Shown here: one piece after another, positions 24,012 through 31,515 of the stretch
How the letters are laid out: each line of letters begins with the position of its first letter
Position numbering within the stretch: the stretch's first letter is position 1
Assembly (NCBI GenBank): GCA_015068055.1
Contig: SVLG01000018.1
Location: 1 to 31,515 of the forward strand
DNA length: 31,515 nt
Direction of reading: 5' to 3'
DNA from: Oscillospiraceae bacterium
GTDB lineage: Bacteria > Bacillota_A > Clostridia > Oscillospirales > Oscillospiraceae
Notes under the pieces: generated by a model
Told to the model about the DNA's origin: nothing
What the model saw: the letters and a program-made list of their open reading frames with translations, nothing else
Database searches by the model: none
Translations under genes and position numbers: made by a program

Positions 24012-24566
24012 CTAAGTTTCCCCCATAGTCCAATTCTTTATATTACAAAAAACGACGCACTGGCCGTTCTCTGTTGCTTCCATGTAAAAGGGCGTCATGC
24101 TTTGGCGTTCAAAAAACACGCGGATGCTTTTCTCCCCTTCCAGCGGCAGCTCTGCCGCCAGATATTCCCCCTCCGAGCCGATGCAGCGGAGTCGGGGCGA
24201 GGAAAGGGCCTCCATCCACGCTGGGACCACACCGCAGGGGTCAAAGGGATCCGAGGCCGCTCCAAAGAGCGACAGGACAAGCCCTTCATAGCAAAGCTCC
24301 GCCTCGCCCTTCCGGCTCTGGATACATATGCCTGCAATGCTCTCGGGCGCTGTCAGCGTAAGCTCCGTTGTGTCGCCCGCATGATCCACGTGTACAGCAT
24401 ACACCGTTTGTTCCGCCCCTGCAAGAGCCGTTATCTCCGCATCGAAAGAAAGTTTTGCCCCGGCGGCCTCCTGTCGCCAGCGTTCATAGATCTCCTCGTC
24501 CTGTTCCCCGCTGCAGCCGCAGAGGAGAAGCAGTGTCATCATCAGTGCGAAGACGTATCTTCGCAT
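24012..24566 (-). CDS. Lipoprotein, positional counterpart of YdcC/GerS
   Basis: A 184-residue secreted lipoprotein. The start is ATG 24566 with a strong AAGGAGG 6 bases upstream, overlapping the stop of nnr. The signal peptide MRRYVFALMMTLLLLCGCSG has a lipobox (LLCGC) with Cys as the lipid-modified residue. The mature part is a LolA-like pattern of alternating beta strands (LSFDAEITALAGAEQTVYAV, GDTTELTLTAPESIAGICI) ending FYMEATENGQCVVFCNIKNW. Between nnr and alr, Bacillus has the sporulation lipoprotein YdcC and Clostridioides difficile has GerS, needed for spore germination. Equating this gene with them is based on position and lipoprotein nature and is inference. Confidence 0.8.
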   Translation of the reverse strand: MRRYVFALMMTLLLLCGCSGEQDEEIYERWRQEAAGAKLSFDAEITALAGAEQTVYAVHVDHAGDTTELTLTAPESIAGICIQSRKGEAELCYEGLVLSLFGAASDPFDPCGVVPAWMEALSSPRLRCIGSEGEYLAAELPLEGEKSIRVFFERQSMTPFYMEATENGQCVVFCNIKNWTMGET

Positions 24567-24577
24567 GATTTTCCTCC

Positions 24578-26098
24578 TTATTTGCTGATGCTCTTCAATA
24601 CACCGGGCAGGGCGGCGATCATGTCCGTGGGCGTCATGCCATACTCCCCCAGCGCGGCGGCACAGCGGTCTCCCGCGGTGGCATGCACCCATGCCCCCGC
24701 TGCCGCAGCTTTTTCCGCCGGAAACTGGCAGAGCAGAGCGGCAATAACCCCGGTGAGCACGTCGCCGCTGCCGCCCCGGGCCATGCCGGGGTTGCCGGCG
24801 GCAATGATATAGGCGTTTCCCTCCGGCAGCGCCACGATGCTCCGGTGGCCCTTCAGCACAGTGATGCAGCCGTATTCTTTGGCAAAGGCCAGCGCGTCGG
24901 TCAACCGACCGCCGCCCCTGTCGCCGCCAAGACGCCTGAACTCCCCCAGATGGGGCGTGATGACCACATCGCCTCTGGCCTCTTTGAGAATGGACACTTC
25001 ATCCGATATGGCCCAGAGGGCATCGGCATCCAGCAGGAGAGTCCCCTCAAAGCCACGGACCAGCTCCTTCACAAGGGCCCTCACTCCCTCGCTCCGCCCC
25101 ATGCCGGGACCCAGCGCCAGCACATCGACGGCAAGGTTCCTTTGCAAAAGTTCTTTCAGAGCCGCCGGAGCAAAACAGCCCTTTTCGTCGCAGGCCAGCG
25201 GGAAGGGCATGGCCTCCTCGTTCTTCACAGCGCAGATGCTGTAAATGCTCTCCGGCACGCCCAGATACACGAGTCCCGCACCGCTTCGGACCGCTGCCCC
25301 GGCCGTCAGATTGGGAGCCCCCGTATAACCCACGCTGCCGCCCAGAATGAGAAGGCGGCCAAAGCTGCCCTTATGGGCAAGACGAGGTCGTTTGGGCAGG
25401 CGGATGTCCCCCTCGCAGAGGGCCTCCACGCCGCAGAAGGCATCGGCAAGCGCCGGGGCAGGCACGCCGATGTCGCAGACCTCCAGCGCCCCCGTATGGA
25501 CGCAGCCGGGCTCGATGAAGTGGCCGGGCTTGGCCATGGAGAAGGTAACCGTGCGCTCGGCCAGCACCGCCGCGCCGCGCACCTCGCCGCTGTCGGCCTC
25601 CACGCCGCTGGGTATATCCGCCGAGAGAACGGGGACGCCGCTGGCGTTCATCCGCTGCACCGCCGCAAGCAGCGGCCCCTTTTCGATGGGACGACCCAGA
25701 CCGATGCCGCAGAGAGCGTCGATGAGAACGCCCGCATTCAGAATGTCCTGCCCCAGCGTATCGTCCGCCTCGTCGTAGACTTCCACTTGACCGCCCACAC
25801 GCTGCAGCCGCCGCTCCATCTCCTGAGCATCGCCGCTCATCTTCTCCCGCTTGCCAAAGAGGACGCAGCGGACCGTGTAACCGGCCCGCAGCAAAATCGC
25901 CGCCGCACCGATGCCGTCGCCGCCGTTGTTGCCGCAGCCGCAGAAGACCACACAGCGGCGGCGCAGACCCATCATCTCCATGGCGGCGCGGGCCAGATGC
26001 TCCGCCGCGTTCCACATCAAAACAGCCGACGGCACGCCCTCCACATGGATGGCGGCGGCATCGGCATCATACATGAGTGCAGCATTGCTCAGCAGCAT
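24578..26098 (-). CDS. nnr: Bifunctional NAD(P)H-hydrate epimerase/dehydratase (Nnr)
   Basis: Repairs damaged NAD(P)H hydrates. The N-terminal epimerase domain (about residues 1-210, YjeF_N/NnrE) has the motif CGCGNNGGDGIGAA and SADIPSGVEADSGEV. The C-terminal dehydratase domain (about 215-506, NnrD, ribokinase-like) has HKGSFGRLLILGGSVGYTGA, VLALGPGMGRS, VITPHLGEFRRL and AGNPGMARGGSGDVLTG, the last being its ATP/ADP site. The 506-residue fused form is usual in bacteria. The start is ATG 26098 with GGAGG 8 bases upstream. The longer open frame runs through the divergent promoters and is rejected. It heads the nnr-lipoprotein-alr-mazF operon from the promoter at 26136-26164. Confidence 0.95.
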   Translation of the reverse strand: MLLSNAALMYDADAAAIHVEGVPSAVLMWNAAEHLARAAMEMMGLRRRCVVFCGCGNNGGDGIGAAAILLRAGYTVRCVLFGKREKMSGDAQEMERRLQRVGGQVEVYDEADDTLGQDILNAGVLIDALCGIGLGRPIEKGPLLAAVQRMNASGVPVLSADIPSGVEADSGEVRGAAVLAERTVTFSMAKPGHFIEPGCVHTGALEVCDIGVPAPALADAFCGVEALCEGDIRLPKRPRLAHKGSFGRLLILGGSVGYTGAPNLTAGAAVRSGAGLVYLGVPESIYSICAVKNEEAMPFPLACDEKGCFAPAALKELLQRNLAVDVLALGPGMGRSEGVRALVKELVRGFEGTLLLDADALWAISDEVSILKEARGDVVITPHLGEFRRLGGDRGGGRLTDALAFAKEYGCITVLKGHRSIVALPEGNAYIIAAGNPGMARGGSGDVLTGVIAALLCQFPAEKAAAAGAWVHATAGDRCAAALGEYGMTPTDMIAALPGVLKSISK

Positions 26099-26135
26099 GG
26101 GCGGCTCCTCCGGCTTCTCTTTTTCCTTAAAACAT

Positions 26136-26164
26136 ATTATAAGCTTACCCGGATTATTAGTCAA
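26136..26164 (-). promoter_or_regulatory. Promoter of the nnr-alr-mazF operon
   Basis: Minus strand TTGACT (26159-26164), 17-base spacer, perfect TATAAT (26136-26141). It stands back to back with the pheST promoter, the two -35 boxes being 8 bases apart. Confidence 0.85.
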
Positions 26165-26172
26165 TTTTAATC

Positions 26173-26201
26173 TTGCGAAAGAGAGCCGTCTGTGGTATAA
26201 A
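26173..26201 (+). promoter_or_regulatory. Promoter of pheS-pheT
   Basis: TTGCGA (26173-26178), 17-base spacer, TATAAA (26196-26201), leading into the T-box leader. Confidence 0.7.
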
Positions 26202-26220
26202 AAGTATTTGTAAGTGCAAT

Positions 26221-26448
26221 GATCGGGAAAATAACGGGAAAGCACCGGAGCAGAGAGGGAGCGCCAGCGGCTGAAAGCCTCCCACGGCATAAGCACCCGT
26301 TTGGTTCGCCCGTGAGCGCCGGCCAATCCCCGGCGGGTACCGCCCGTTACAGCGGTAAACGAGTGCGGGCGCAGTGCGTCCGAACATGGGTGGTACCGCG
26401 GAAGTTTGCCTTTCGTCCCTTGTAAAGGACGAGGGGTATTTTTATTTT
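26221..26448 (+). promoter_or_regulatory. T-box riboswitch, phenylalanine specifier
   Basis: The leader senses uncharged tRNA-Phe. The T-box core GGGTGGTACCGCG lies at 26388-26400. In Stem I, CGGG (26224-26227) pairs with CCCG (26309-26312) and CGGG (26235-26238) with CCCG (26296-26299). The internal loop between them holds TTC (26305-26307) followed by a purine, which is the specifier codon for Phe. The stretch CAGAGAGGGAGC and GGCTGAAAGCC fits the upper Stem I. A terminator hairpin at 26409-26436 competes with the antiterminator. Uncharged tRNA-Phe binding should permit readthrough into pheST, matching the downstream genes. Confidence 0.93.
26409..26448 (+). terminator. Regulated terminator of the T-box leader
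   Basis: The 10-bp stem CCTTTCGTCC/GGACGAGGGG (two G-T pairs) is followed by TATTTTTATTTT. In the induced state its 5' region would be held by the antiterminator containing the T-box sequence. Confidence 0.88.
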
Positions 26449-26486
26449 CATAAGCAAAATATGTGATATACGCAGGAGGAAAAAGT

Positions 26487-27512
26487 ATGAAGGAACAACT
26501 GCAGGCCCTGAGAGAGACGTCCCGCGCTCTCATCGTGGAGGCCACGGATATGGAAGCGCTGGAAGCCCTGCGCGTCCGCTATCTGGGCAAGAAGGGTGAA
26601 CTCACCGCCATGCTCAAGCAGATGGGTAAGCTCTCTGCTGAGGAGCGCCCCGTCATCGGGCAGCTTGCCAACGAGATCCGCGCCGAGCTGGAAAGCGAGC
26701 TGGAGAGCCGCAAGACCGCTCTGGCTGCCGAGCTGCAGGAGAAGAAGCTCCTGGCCGAAACCGTGGACGTCACCATCCCCGGCAAGGCCCTGCCCCTTGG
26801 CCGCAAGCACCCCATGAACACCGTCCTTGATGAGATCAAGGAGATCTTTGTGGGCATGGGCTTCAGCATTCTCGACGGCCCCGAGGTGGAGACTTCCGAC
26901 TATAACTTCACCCGTCTCAACACCCCCGCCAACCACCCCGCCCGTGAGTGGACGGATACCTTCTACTTTGAAGAAGACAGCTCCGTGCTGCTGCGTACCC
27001 AGACCAGCCCCATGCAGATCCGCGCTATGGAGCAGCTGGGTATCCCCATCCGCGTCATCGTCCCCGGCCGCGTTTACCGCAAGGACGAGGTGGATGCCAC
27101 CCACTCCCCCATGTTCCACCAGATCGAGGGTCTCGTGGTGGACAAGGGCATCACCATGGCCGATTTGAAGGGCACACTGAACATGATGGTGGAGCAGCTT
27201 TACGGCAAGGGCACCGTCACCCGTTTCCGTCCTCACCACTTCCCCTTCACCGAGCCCAGCTGCGAGATGGACGTGCAGTGCCACGAGTGCGGCGGCAAGG
27301 GCTGCCGTGTCTGCAAGGGCGAGGGCTGGATCGAGATTCTGGGCGCCGGCATGGTACACCCCAAGGTTCTCGCCGGCTGCGGCGTAGATCCCGAGGAGTA
27401 CAGCGGCTGGGCCTTCGGCATGGGTCTGGAGCGTCTCGCCATGCGCCGCTTCAACATCAGCGACCTGCGCCTTATTTTCGAGAACGACGTCCGCTTCCTC
27501 GAGCAATTCTAA
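26487..27512 (+). CDS. pheS: Phenylalanyl-tRNA synthetase alpha subunit
   Basis: The catalytic subunit of the alpha2-beta2 enzyme, 341 residues. Residues 1-85 form the coiled-coil arm that contacts tRNA. Motif 2 sequence SPMFHQIEGLVVDKG and motif 3 GWAFGMGLERLAMRRFNISD define a class II synthetase, with CHECGGKGCRVCKGEGWIEI between them as usual for PheS. The start is ATG 26487 with AGGAGG 7 bases upstream; the open frame before it has no ribosome site. It lies under T-box control and is followed 17 bases later by pheT. Strong preference for C-ending codons fits high expression. Confidence 0.98.
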   Translation: MKEQLQALRETSRALIVEATDMEALEALRVRYLGKKGELTAMLKQMGKLSAEERPVIGQLANEIRAELESELESRKTALAAELQEKKLLAETVDVTIPGKALPLGRKHPMNTVLDEIKEIFVGMGFSILDGPEVETSDYNFTRLNTPANHPAREWTDTFYFEEDSSVLLRTQTSPMQIRAMEQLGIPIRVIVPGRVYRKDEVDATHSPMFHQIEGLVVDKGITMADLKGTLNMMVEQLYGKGTVTRFRPHHFPFTEPSCEMDVQCHECGGKGCRVCKGEGWIEILGAGMVHPKVLAGCGVDPEEYSGWAFGMGLERLAMRRFNISDLRLIFENDVRFLEQF

Positions 27513-27529
27513 AGGGAGGGTAAGAGATT

Positions 27530-29908
27530 ATGAATCTTTCCAGAAAATGGCTGAATGAATTTGTTGAAATAGATGCCTCCGACCGCGAGTTTGCCGAGGC
27601 CATGACCATGTCCGGTTCCAAGGTGGAAGTCACCGAGGATCTTTGGGAGACGATGCACGGCATCGTGGTGGGCAAGGTCACCGCCATGGAGCGTCATCCC
27701 GACAGCGACCACATGTTCGTCTGCATGATCGATGTGGGCGCCGAGGCTCCCCTGCAGATCGTCACCGGCGCCCAGAACGTCTCCGTGGGCGATCTGGTTC
27801 CCGTAGCCACCGACGGAAGCCGCCTTCCCGACGGCACTGAAATCCGCTCCGGAAAGCTCCGCGGCGTGGAGAGTCAGGGCATGCTCTGCTCTGTGAAGGA
27901 GCTGGGTCTCACCCTCCATGACTATCCCTATGCCATTGAGGACGGCATCTGGATCCTCGAGGAAGGGGAGCTTGCCCCCGGCACCGATATGCGTCTCGTC
28001 ATCGGCGCCGACGATCATGTGGTGGAGTTTGAAATCACCCCCAACCGCCCCGACTGTCTCAGCGTTATCGGTCTGGCCCGCGAGGCGGCCGTGACTTTTG
28101 ATAAGCCCCTGAAGCTCCACACTCCCGTGGTGAAGGGCTGCGGCGGCGACATCAACGAGCTGGCCTCCATCACCATCGACGAGGCCGAGCTCTGCCCCCG
28201 CTACACCGCCCGCATGGTGAAGAACGTGAAGATCGGTCCCTCCCCCGCCTGGATGCGTGAGCGTCTCCGCAACAGCGGCGTGCGCCCCATCAACAACATC
28301 GTGGACATCACCAACTACGTGATGCTGGAGCTGGGCCAGCCCATGCACGCCTTCGACTTCTCCTGCGTGGAGGGCGGCAAGATCATCGTCCGCCGCGCCC
28401 GCAAGGGTGAAGTCATCCAGACCCTCGACGGCAACGACCGGGCCCTGACCGAGAATATGCTCTGCATCTGCGATGAAAACCGCCCCGTCTGCGTAGCCGG
28501 TGTTATGGGCGGCGCCAACAGCGAGATCGTGGGCGACACCGCCATGGTTCTCTTTGAGAGTGCCAACTTCGACGGCACCAGCGTCCGCCGCACCGCCGCC
28601 GCGCTGAACATGCGTACCGACGCCTCCGCCCGCTATGAAAAGGGCCTCGACATCGCCAACACCATGAAGGCTGTCCAGCGCGCCTGTGAGCTGGTGGAAG
28701 AGCTTGGCTGCGGCGAAGTGGTGGACGGCATCATCGACGTGATGCCCGGCTCCCTTGCCAACACCAAGATCGAGCTGACCCCCGACAAGATCAACGCCCT
28801 ACTCGGCACTGCTGTCTCCGAAGACGATATGCGCTCCATCCTCGTAAAGCTGGGCTTTGAGCTGGAGGGCAATGTGATCTCCGTTCCCAGCTGGCGCAGC
28901 GACGTGGAGCACTGGAGCGACATCGCGGAGGAAGTGGCCCGTTTCTTCGGCTACAACAACATTCCCTCCGTCCGCTGCGGCGGTGGCGGCAACGCCGGCG
29001 GCTACAGCAAGGTGCAGCGCTTTGAGATGCGCTGCGGTGAGCTCTGCCGGGCAATGGGCTACGACGAGATCATCACCTACTCCTTCATCAGCCCCTCCTA
29101 CTACGACAAGATCTGCCTTCCCTCCGACTCCCCCCTGCGCCGGAGCAAGAAGATCCTGAACCCCCTGGGCGAGGATACCTCCATCATGCGCACCACCACC
29201 CTCCCCTCCATGCTGGACATCCTTGTGCGCAACTACAATAACCGCAATAAGAACGTCCGTCTCTACGAGCTGGGCAAGACCTACTTCGCCAAGGAGGACA
29301 AGCTGGCCCGGGAGCCCAAGGTTCTGACGCTCAGCGCCTACGGCGACGACATGGACTTCTACGCTTTCAAGGGTCATGTGGAGACCGCGCTGAAGGGTCT
29401 GCGCATCCCCGCTGTCCGCTTTGCCGCCGAGAAGGGCAATCCCTCCTACCACCCCGGCCGCTGCGCCGTGGTCTACAGCGGCGAGACCCTGCTGGGTGTC
29501 TTTGGTCAGGTGCATCCCACCGTGGCCGCCAACTTCGGCGCCGAGGCCGAGCTTTATGCCGCCGAGCTGCAGTTCGACGCGCTCTTTGCCTCCCGCAGCG
29601 GCGACCCCATCTACCAGCCCCTGCCCCGCTTCCCCTCCGTCACTCGTGACCTCGCCGTGCTGGCCGATGCCGCTCTCAGCGTGGGTGAACTCAGCGACTG
29701 CATCCGCCGCAACGGCGGTGAGTTCCTCCGCGAGGTAAAGTTCTTCGACGTCTACGCCGGTAAGGGCATACCCGAGGGCAAGAAGAGCGTGGCCTTTTCC
29801 CTGATCCTCCGCTCCGACGAAGGCACCCTCACCTTTGAACATGCCGACGGCACCATCAAGGGCATCCTCGCCGGGCTCGAAAAGGAACTGGGCGCAGTCA
29901 TGCGTTAA
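27530..29908 (+). CDS. pheT: Phenylalanyl-tRNA synthetase beta subunit
   Basis: The non-catalytic tRNA-binding and editing subunit, 792 residues. Domains in order are: a tRNA-binding OB fold (about 40-150, VVGKVTAMERHPDSDHMFVC), the B3/B4 editing region (about 205-380, ITPNRPDCLSVIGLAREA precedes it), B5 (about 405-475), the catalytic-like core (YDEIITYSFISPSYYDK, LNPLGEDTSIMRTTTLPSML), and the C-terminal FDX-ACB anticodon-binding domain (about 700-792, PRFPSVTRDLAVLADAALS). The start is ATG 27530 with GGGAGGG 9 bases upstream. No hairpin terminator is visible before the ireB promoter, so some readthrough into ireB is possible. Confidence 0.98.
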   Translation: MNLSRKWLNEFVEIDASDREFAEAMTMSGSKVEVTEDLWETMHGIVVGKVTAMERHPDSDHMFVCMIDVGAEAPLQIVTGAQNVSVGDLVPVATDGSRLPDGTEIRSGKLRGVESQGMLCSVKELGLTLHDYPYAIEDGIWILEEGELAPGTDMRLVIGADDHVVEFEITPNRPDCLSVIGLAREAAVTFDKPLKLHTPVVKGCGGDINELASITIDEAELCPRYTARMVKNVKIGPSPAWMRERLRNSGVRPINNIVDITNYVMLELGQPMHAFDFSCVEGGKIIVRRARKGEVIQTLDGNDRALTENMLCICDENRPVCVAGVMGGANSEIVGDTAMVLFESANFDGTSVRRTAAALNMRTDASARYEKGLDIANTMKAVQRACELVEELGCGEVVDGIIDVMPGSLANTKIELTPDKINALLGTAVSEDDMRSILVKLGFELEGNVISVPSWRSDVEHWSDIAEEVARFFGYNNIPSVRCGGGGNAGGYSKVQRFEMRCGELCRAMGYDEIITYSFISPSYYDKICLPSDSPLRRSKKILNPLGEDTSIMRTTTLPSMLDILVRNYNNRNKNVRLYELGKTYFAKEDKLAREPKVLTLSAYGDDMDFYAFKGHVETALKGLRIPAVRFAAEKGNPSYHPGRCAVVYSGETLLGVFGQVHPTVAANFGAEAELYAAELQFDALFASRSGDPIYQPLPRFPSVTRDLAVLADAALSVGELSDCIRRNGGEFLREVKFFDVYAGKGIPEGKKSVAFSLILRSDEGTLTFEHADGTIKGILAGLEKELGAVMR

Positions 29909-29942
29909 TTGTAATTATTTGTAACTTTTATTTACCGATTTT

Positions 29943-29951
29943 TGGTATATT
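29943..29951 (+). promoter_or_regulatory. Possible extended -10 promoter of ireB
   Basis: TGGTATATT is an extended -10 element, about 38 bases before the start codon. No good -35 box is found at the right distance. Confidence 0.4.
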
Positions 29952-29988
29952 ATAGCAGTAGTACAGAGCCAAAGGAGGTTTCCGACGA

Positions 29989-30231
29989 GTGGAAAACGGC
30001 ACCAGAAAATTTGACATAGTGGACAGCAGCGCGGAGATGCGTGAGATTCTTTCCTCCGTGTATGACTCCCTGATGGTCAAGGGTTATAACCCCATCAACC
30101 AGCTGGTGGGCTACATCCTCTCCGAGGATCCCACCTACATCACCAACTATAACAACGCCCGCTCTCTCATCTGCCGGCTCGACCGGGACGAGCTGATGCA
30201 GGAGCTGCTGATGTACTATCTGGGGAAATAA
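29989..30231 (+). CDS. ireB: IreB-family regulatory phosphoprotein (UPF0297)
   Basis: A small regulator of 80 residues, the normal family length. Typical sequence includes REILSSVYDSLMVKGYNPIN, QLVGYILSEDPTYITNYNNA, and RDELMQELLMYYLGK at the C-terminus. In Enterococcus IreB is phosphorylated on N-terminal threonines by the Ser/Thr kinase IreK and affects cephalosporin resistance; here T5 is the only early threonine. The start is GTG 29989 with a strong AGGAGG 10 bases upstream. In many Firmicutes it is followed by ruvX/yqgF and a yrzB-like gene, but here a terminator follows at once, so it appears monocistronic. Confidence 0.93.
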   Translation: MENGTRKFDIVDSSAEMREILSSVYDSLMVKGYNPINQLVGYILSEDPTYITNYNNARSLICRLDRDELMQELLMYYLGK

Positions 30232-30237
30232 TGAAAC

Positions 30238-30276
30238 AAAAAAAGACCGCCTTTCCCGTGGGAAAGGCGGTCTTTT
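30238..30276 (+). terminator. Terminator of ireB
   Basis: A long near-perfect stem (AAAAAGACCGCCTTTCC with its complement) around CGTG, ending in TTTTT. The A run on the 5' side means it could also work in reverse. Confidence 0.88.
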
Positions 30277-30281
30277 TCATA

Positions 30282-30310
30282 TTGCCAGCACCATGTTTTT
30301 CCTGTATAAT
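30282..30310 (+). promoter_or_regulatory. Promoter of the MBOAT gene
   Basis: TTGCCA (30282-30287), 17-base spacer, perfect TATAAT (30305-30310), 40 bases before the ATG at 30351. Confidence 0.75.
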
Positions 30311-30350
30311 GTAGGTTGTATTATTATGTACGAAAAGGGTTACATCTGTT

Positions 30351-31515
30351 ATGGTTTTTTCCAGTCTCTTTTTTATCTGTGCCTTTCTTCCGGCCTGTCT
30401 CCTCGTCTATGTCCTGATGCCGGGCATGAAGGCCAAGAACACCGCGCTTCTTGTATTCTCATTGATCTTCTACGCCTGGGGTGAGCCCAAGTATGTGCTG
30501 CTGCTGGCGCTGATGGCACTCTTTGACTGGTACTTCGCCCTGCGCATTGACCGCAGCGAGACCTCTACCGAGGCCAGGCGCTGGGTGATCGCCGCCTGTG
30601 TGGTGGATCTGGGGCTTATCGGCTGGTTTAAATACTCGGCCCTCTTTGCCTCACTTTTCGGCACGGTCCCCGGTTTCATCGCCCGCATCACTCTGCCCAT
30701 CGGCATCTCCTTCTATACCTTCCAGCTCCTCACCTATGTCATTGACGTCTACCGGGGCGATGCCGAGGCGCAGGAAAACTATTTCAACGTATTGCTCTAC
30801 GCCAGCCTTTTCCACCAGTGCATCGCCGGCCCCATTGTTCGTTACAAGACAGTAGCCCACGAGCTTTTTGTGGAGCGCGACCCCTACGCCGACATGGTCA
30901 GCGGTGTGCAGCGCTTTGCGGTGGGCCTTGCCAAGAAAGTCATTCTGGCTAATGCCATGGGCTCGCTGGCGGACAATATTCTCATGACCGATGCCCAGCT
31001 CGCCAACACCGCCGCCTTTGAGCAGAATCTGGCAGCGCTGAGCGGCCTTCCCATTCTGGCGGTCTGGACCGGCGTTATCGCCTACGGTCTGCAGATCTAT
31101 CTGGACTTCTCCGCCTACTCCGACATGGCCATCGGCATGGGCCGCATGATCGGCCTGCACTATCTGGAAAACTTCGACTACCCCTATATCTCCCGCTCCA
31201 TTACGGAGTTCTGGCGGCGCTGGCACATGTCTCTGGGCACCTTCTTCCGGGACTATGTGTATATCCCCCTGGGCGGCAACCGCTGCAGTAAGCCCCGCCA
31301 CCTTTTCAACATGTTTGTGGTCTGGGGCCTTACCGGTTTCTGGCACGGTGCCAGCTGGAACTTCCTTTTCTGGGGACTTTACTTCTTCATCTTCCTGATG
31401 CTGGAAAAGCTCTTCCTGAAAAAGCTGCTGGACAAGCTGCCGGTAATCTCCAACATCTATGCGCTGCTGGTGGTCTTTATTGGCTGGATCCTTTTCCGCA
31501 ACAGCAATATGCAGC
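30351..31515 (+). CDS. MBOAT-family membrane O-acyltransferase (AlgI/DltB-like), 3' end beyond the window
   Basis: A membrane-bound enzyme that moves acyl groups onto extracellular polymers. The visible 388 residues start at ATG 30351 with a weak AAAGGG about 11 bases upstream. Many hydrophobic segments are present, with family landmarks LPIGISFYTFQLLTYVIDVY, HQCIAGPIVRY, YLDFSAYSDMAIGMGRMIGL, FWRRWHMSLGTFFRDYVYIP and LGGNR. The catalytic histidine is in GFWHGASWNFLFWG. This set is typical of the alginate-acetylation AlgI branch common in Clostridia. A partner SGNH/AlgX-type esterase is often next door but would lie outside the window. The acceptor polymer is unknown. Confidence 0.93.
   Translation, partial: MVFSSLFFICAFLPACLLVYVLMPGMKAKNTALLVFSLIFYAWGEPKYVLLLALMALFDWYFALRIDRSETSTEARRWVIAACVVDLGLIGWFKYSALFASLFGTVPGFIARITLPIGISFYTFQLLTYVIDVYRGDAEAQENYFNVLLYASLFHQCIAGPIVRYKTVAHELFVERDPYADMVSGVQRFAVGLAKKVILANAMGSLADNILMTDAQLANTAAFEQNLAALSGLPILAVWTGVIAYGLQIYLDFSAYSDMAIGMGRMIGLHYLENFDYPYISRSITEFWRRWHMSLGTFFRDYVYIPLGGNRCSKPRHLFNMFVVWGLTGFWHGASWNFLFWGLYFFIFLMLEKLFLKKLLDKLPVISNIYALLVVFIGWILFRNSNMQ

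Overview
The window reads as a chromosomal segment of a Gram-positive gut-type Clostridia, most like the Oscillospirales/Ruminococcaceae. The evidence is the G+C-rich coding sequence, strong AGGAGG ribosome sites, near-consensus sigma-A promoters with 16-18 base spacers, a T-box in front of pheST, class III fructose-bisphosphatase, IreB, GlnRS, and a clostridial nnr-lipoprotein-alr-mazF order. No rRNA, integrase, transposase or CRISPR array is visible. Taxonomy is inferred from gene content only.

Layout. 1-2700 (minus): uppP followed by an FtsK/SpoIIIE translocase cut by the window edge. 2734-3184: tRNA-Ala(CGC) with its own promoter and terminator, then a short gene remnant. 3206-8313 (minus): one very large secreted, membrane-anchored surface protein gene (BspA-like leucine-rich repeats, beta-helix-like region, MBG/YDG-type repeats, C-terminal anchor) split by a one-base frameshift near 5738-5740. 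8353-10320 (plus): a two-gene unit of a metallo-beta-lactamase-fold hydrolase and a radical SAM enzyme with a C-terminal Cys-rich cluster, overlapping by 4 bases. 10325-11511 (minus): NudC-type Nudix hydrolase, tRNA-Tyr and tRNA-Thr. 11538-12726 (plus): orphan PTS-EIIC-like membrane protein. 12727-14447 (minus): glnS. 14436-17453 (plus): small thioredoxin-reductase-like flavoprotein, fbp, and a 55-residue membrane protein. 17420-21760 (minus): ppk1, FGGY sugar kinase, Nim-like flavoprotein. 21770-26164 (minus): nnr, lipoprotein, alr and mazF, followed past a terminator by a proline-rich hypothetical gene. 26173-29908 (plus): T-box-controlled pheS-pheT. 29943-30276 (plus): ireB alone. 30282-end (plus): MBOAT-family acyltransferase cut by the window edge.

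Functional themes are cell-envelope supply (UppP recycling of undecaprenyl carrier, Alr for D-alanine, MBOAT acylation, the large surface protein), translation (three tRNAs, GlnRS, PheRS), phosphate and central metabolism (PPK1, FBPase, FGGY kinase), and metabolite repair (Nnr, NudC). The best candidates for undescribed biology are the hydrolase/radical SAM pair, the shortened flavoprotein lacking a normal NADPH motif, the orphan EIIC, and the frameshifted surface protein. I see no clear new defence or mobile system. Most long reading frames antisense to these genes are by-products of high G+C content and are left out.
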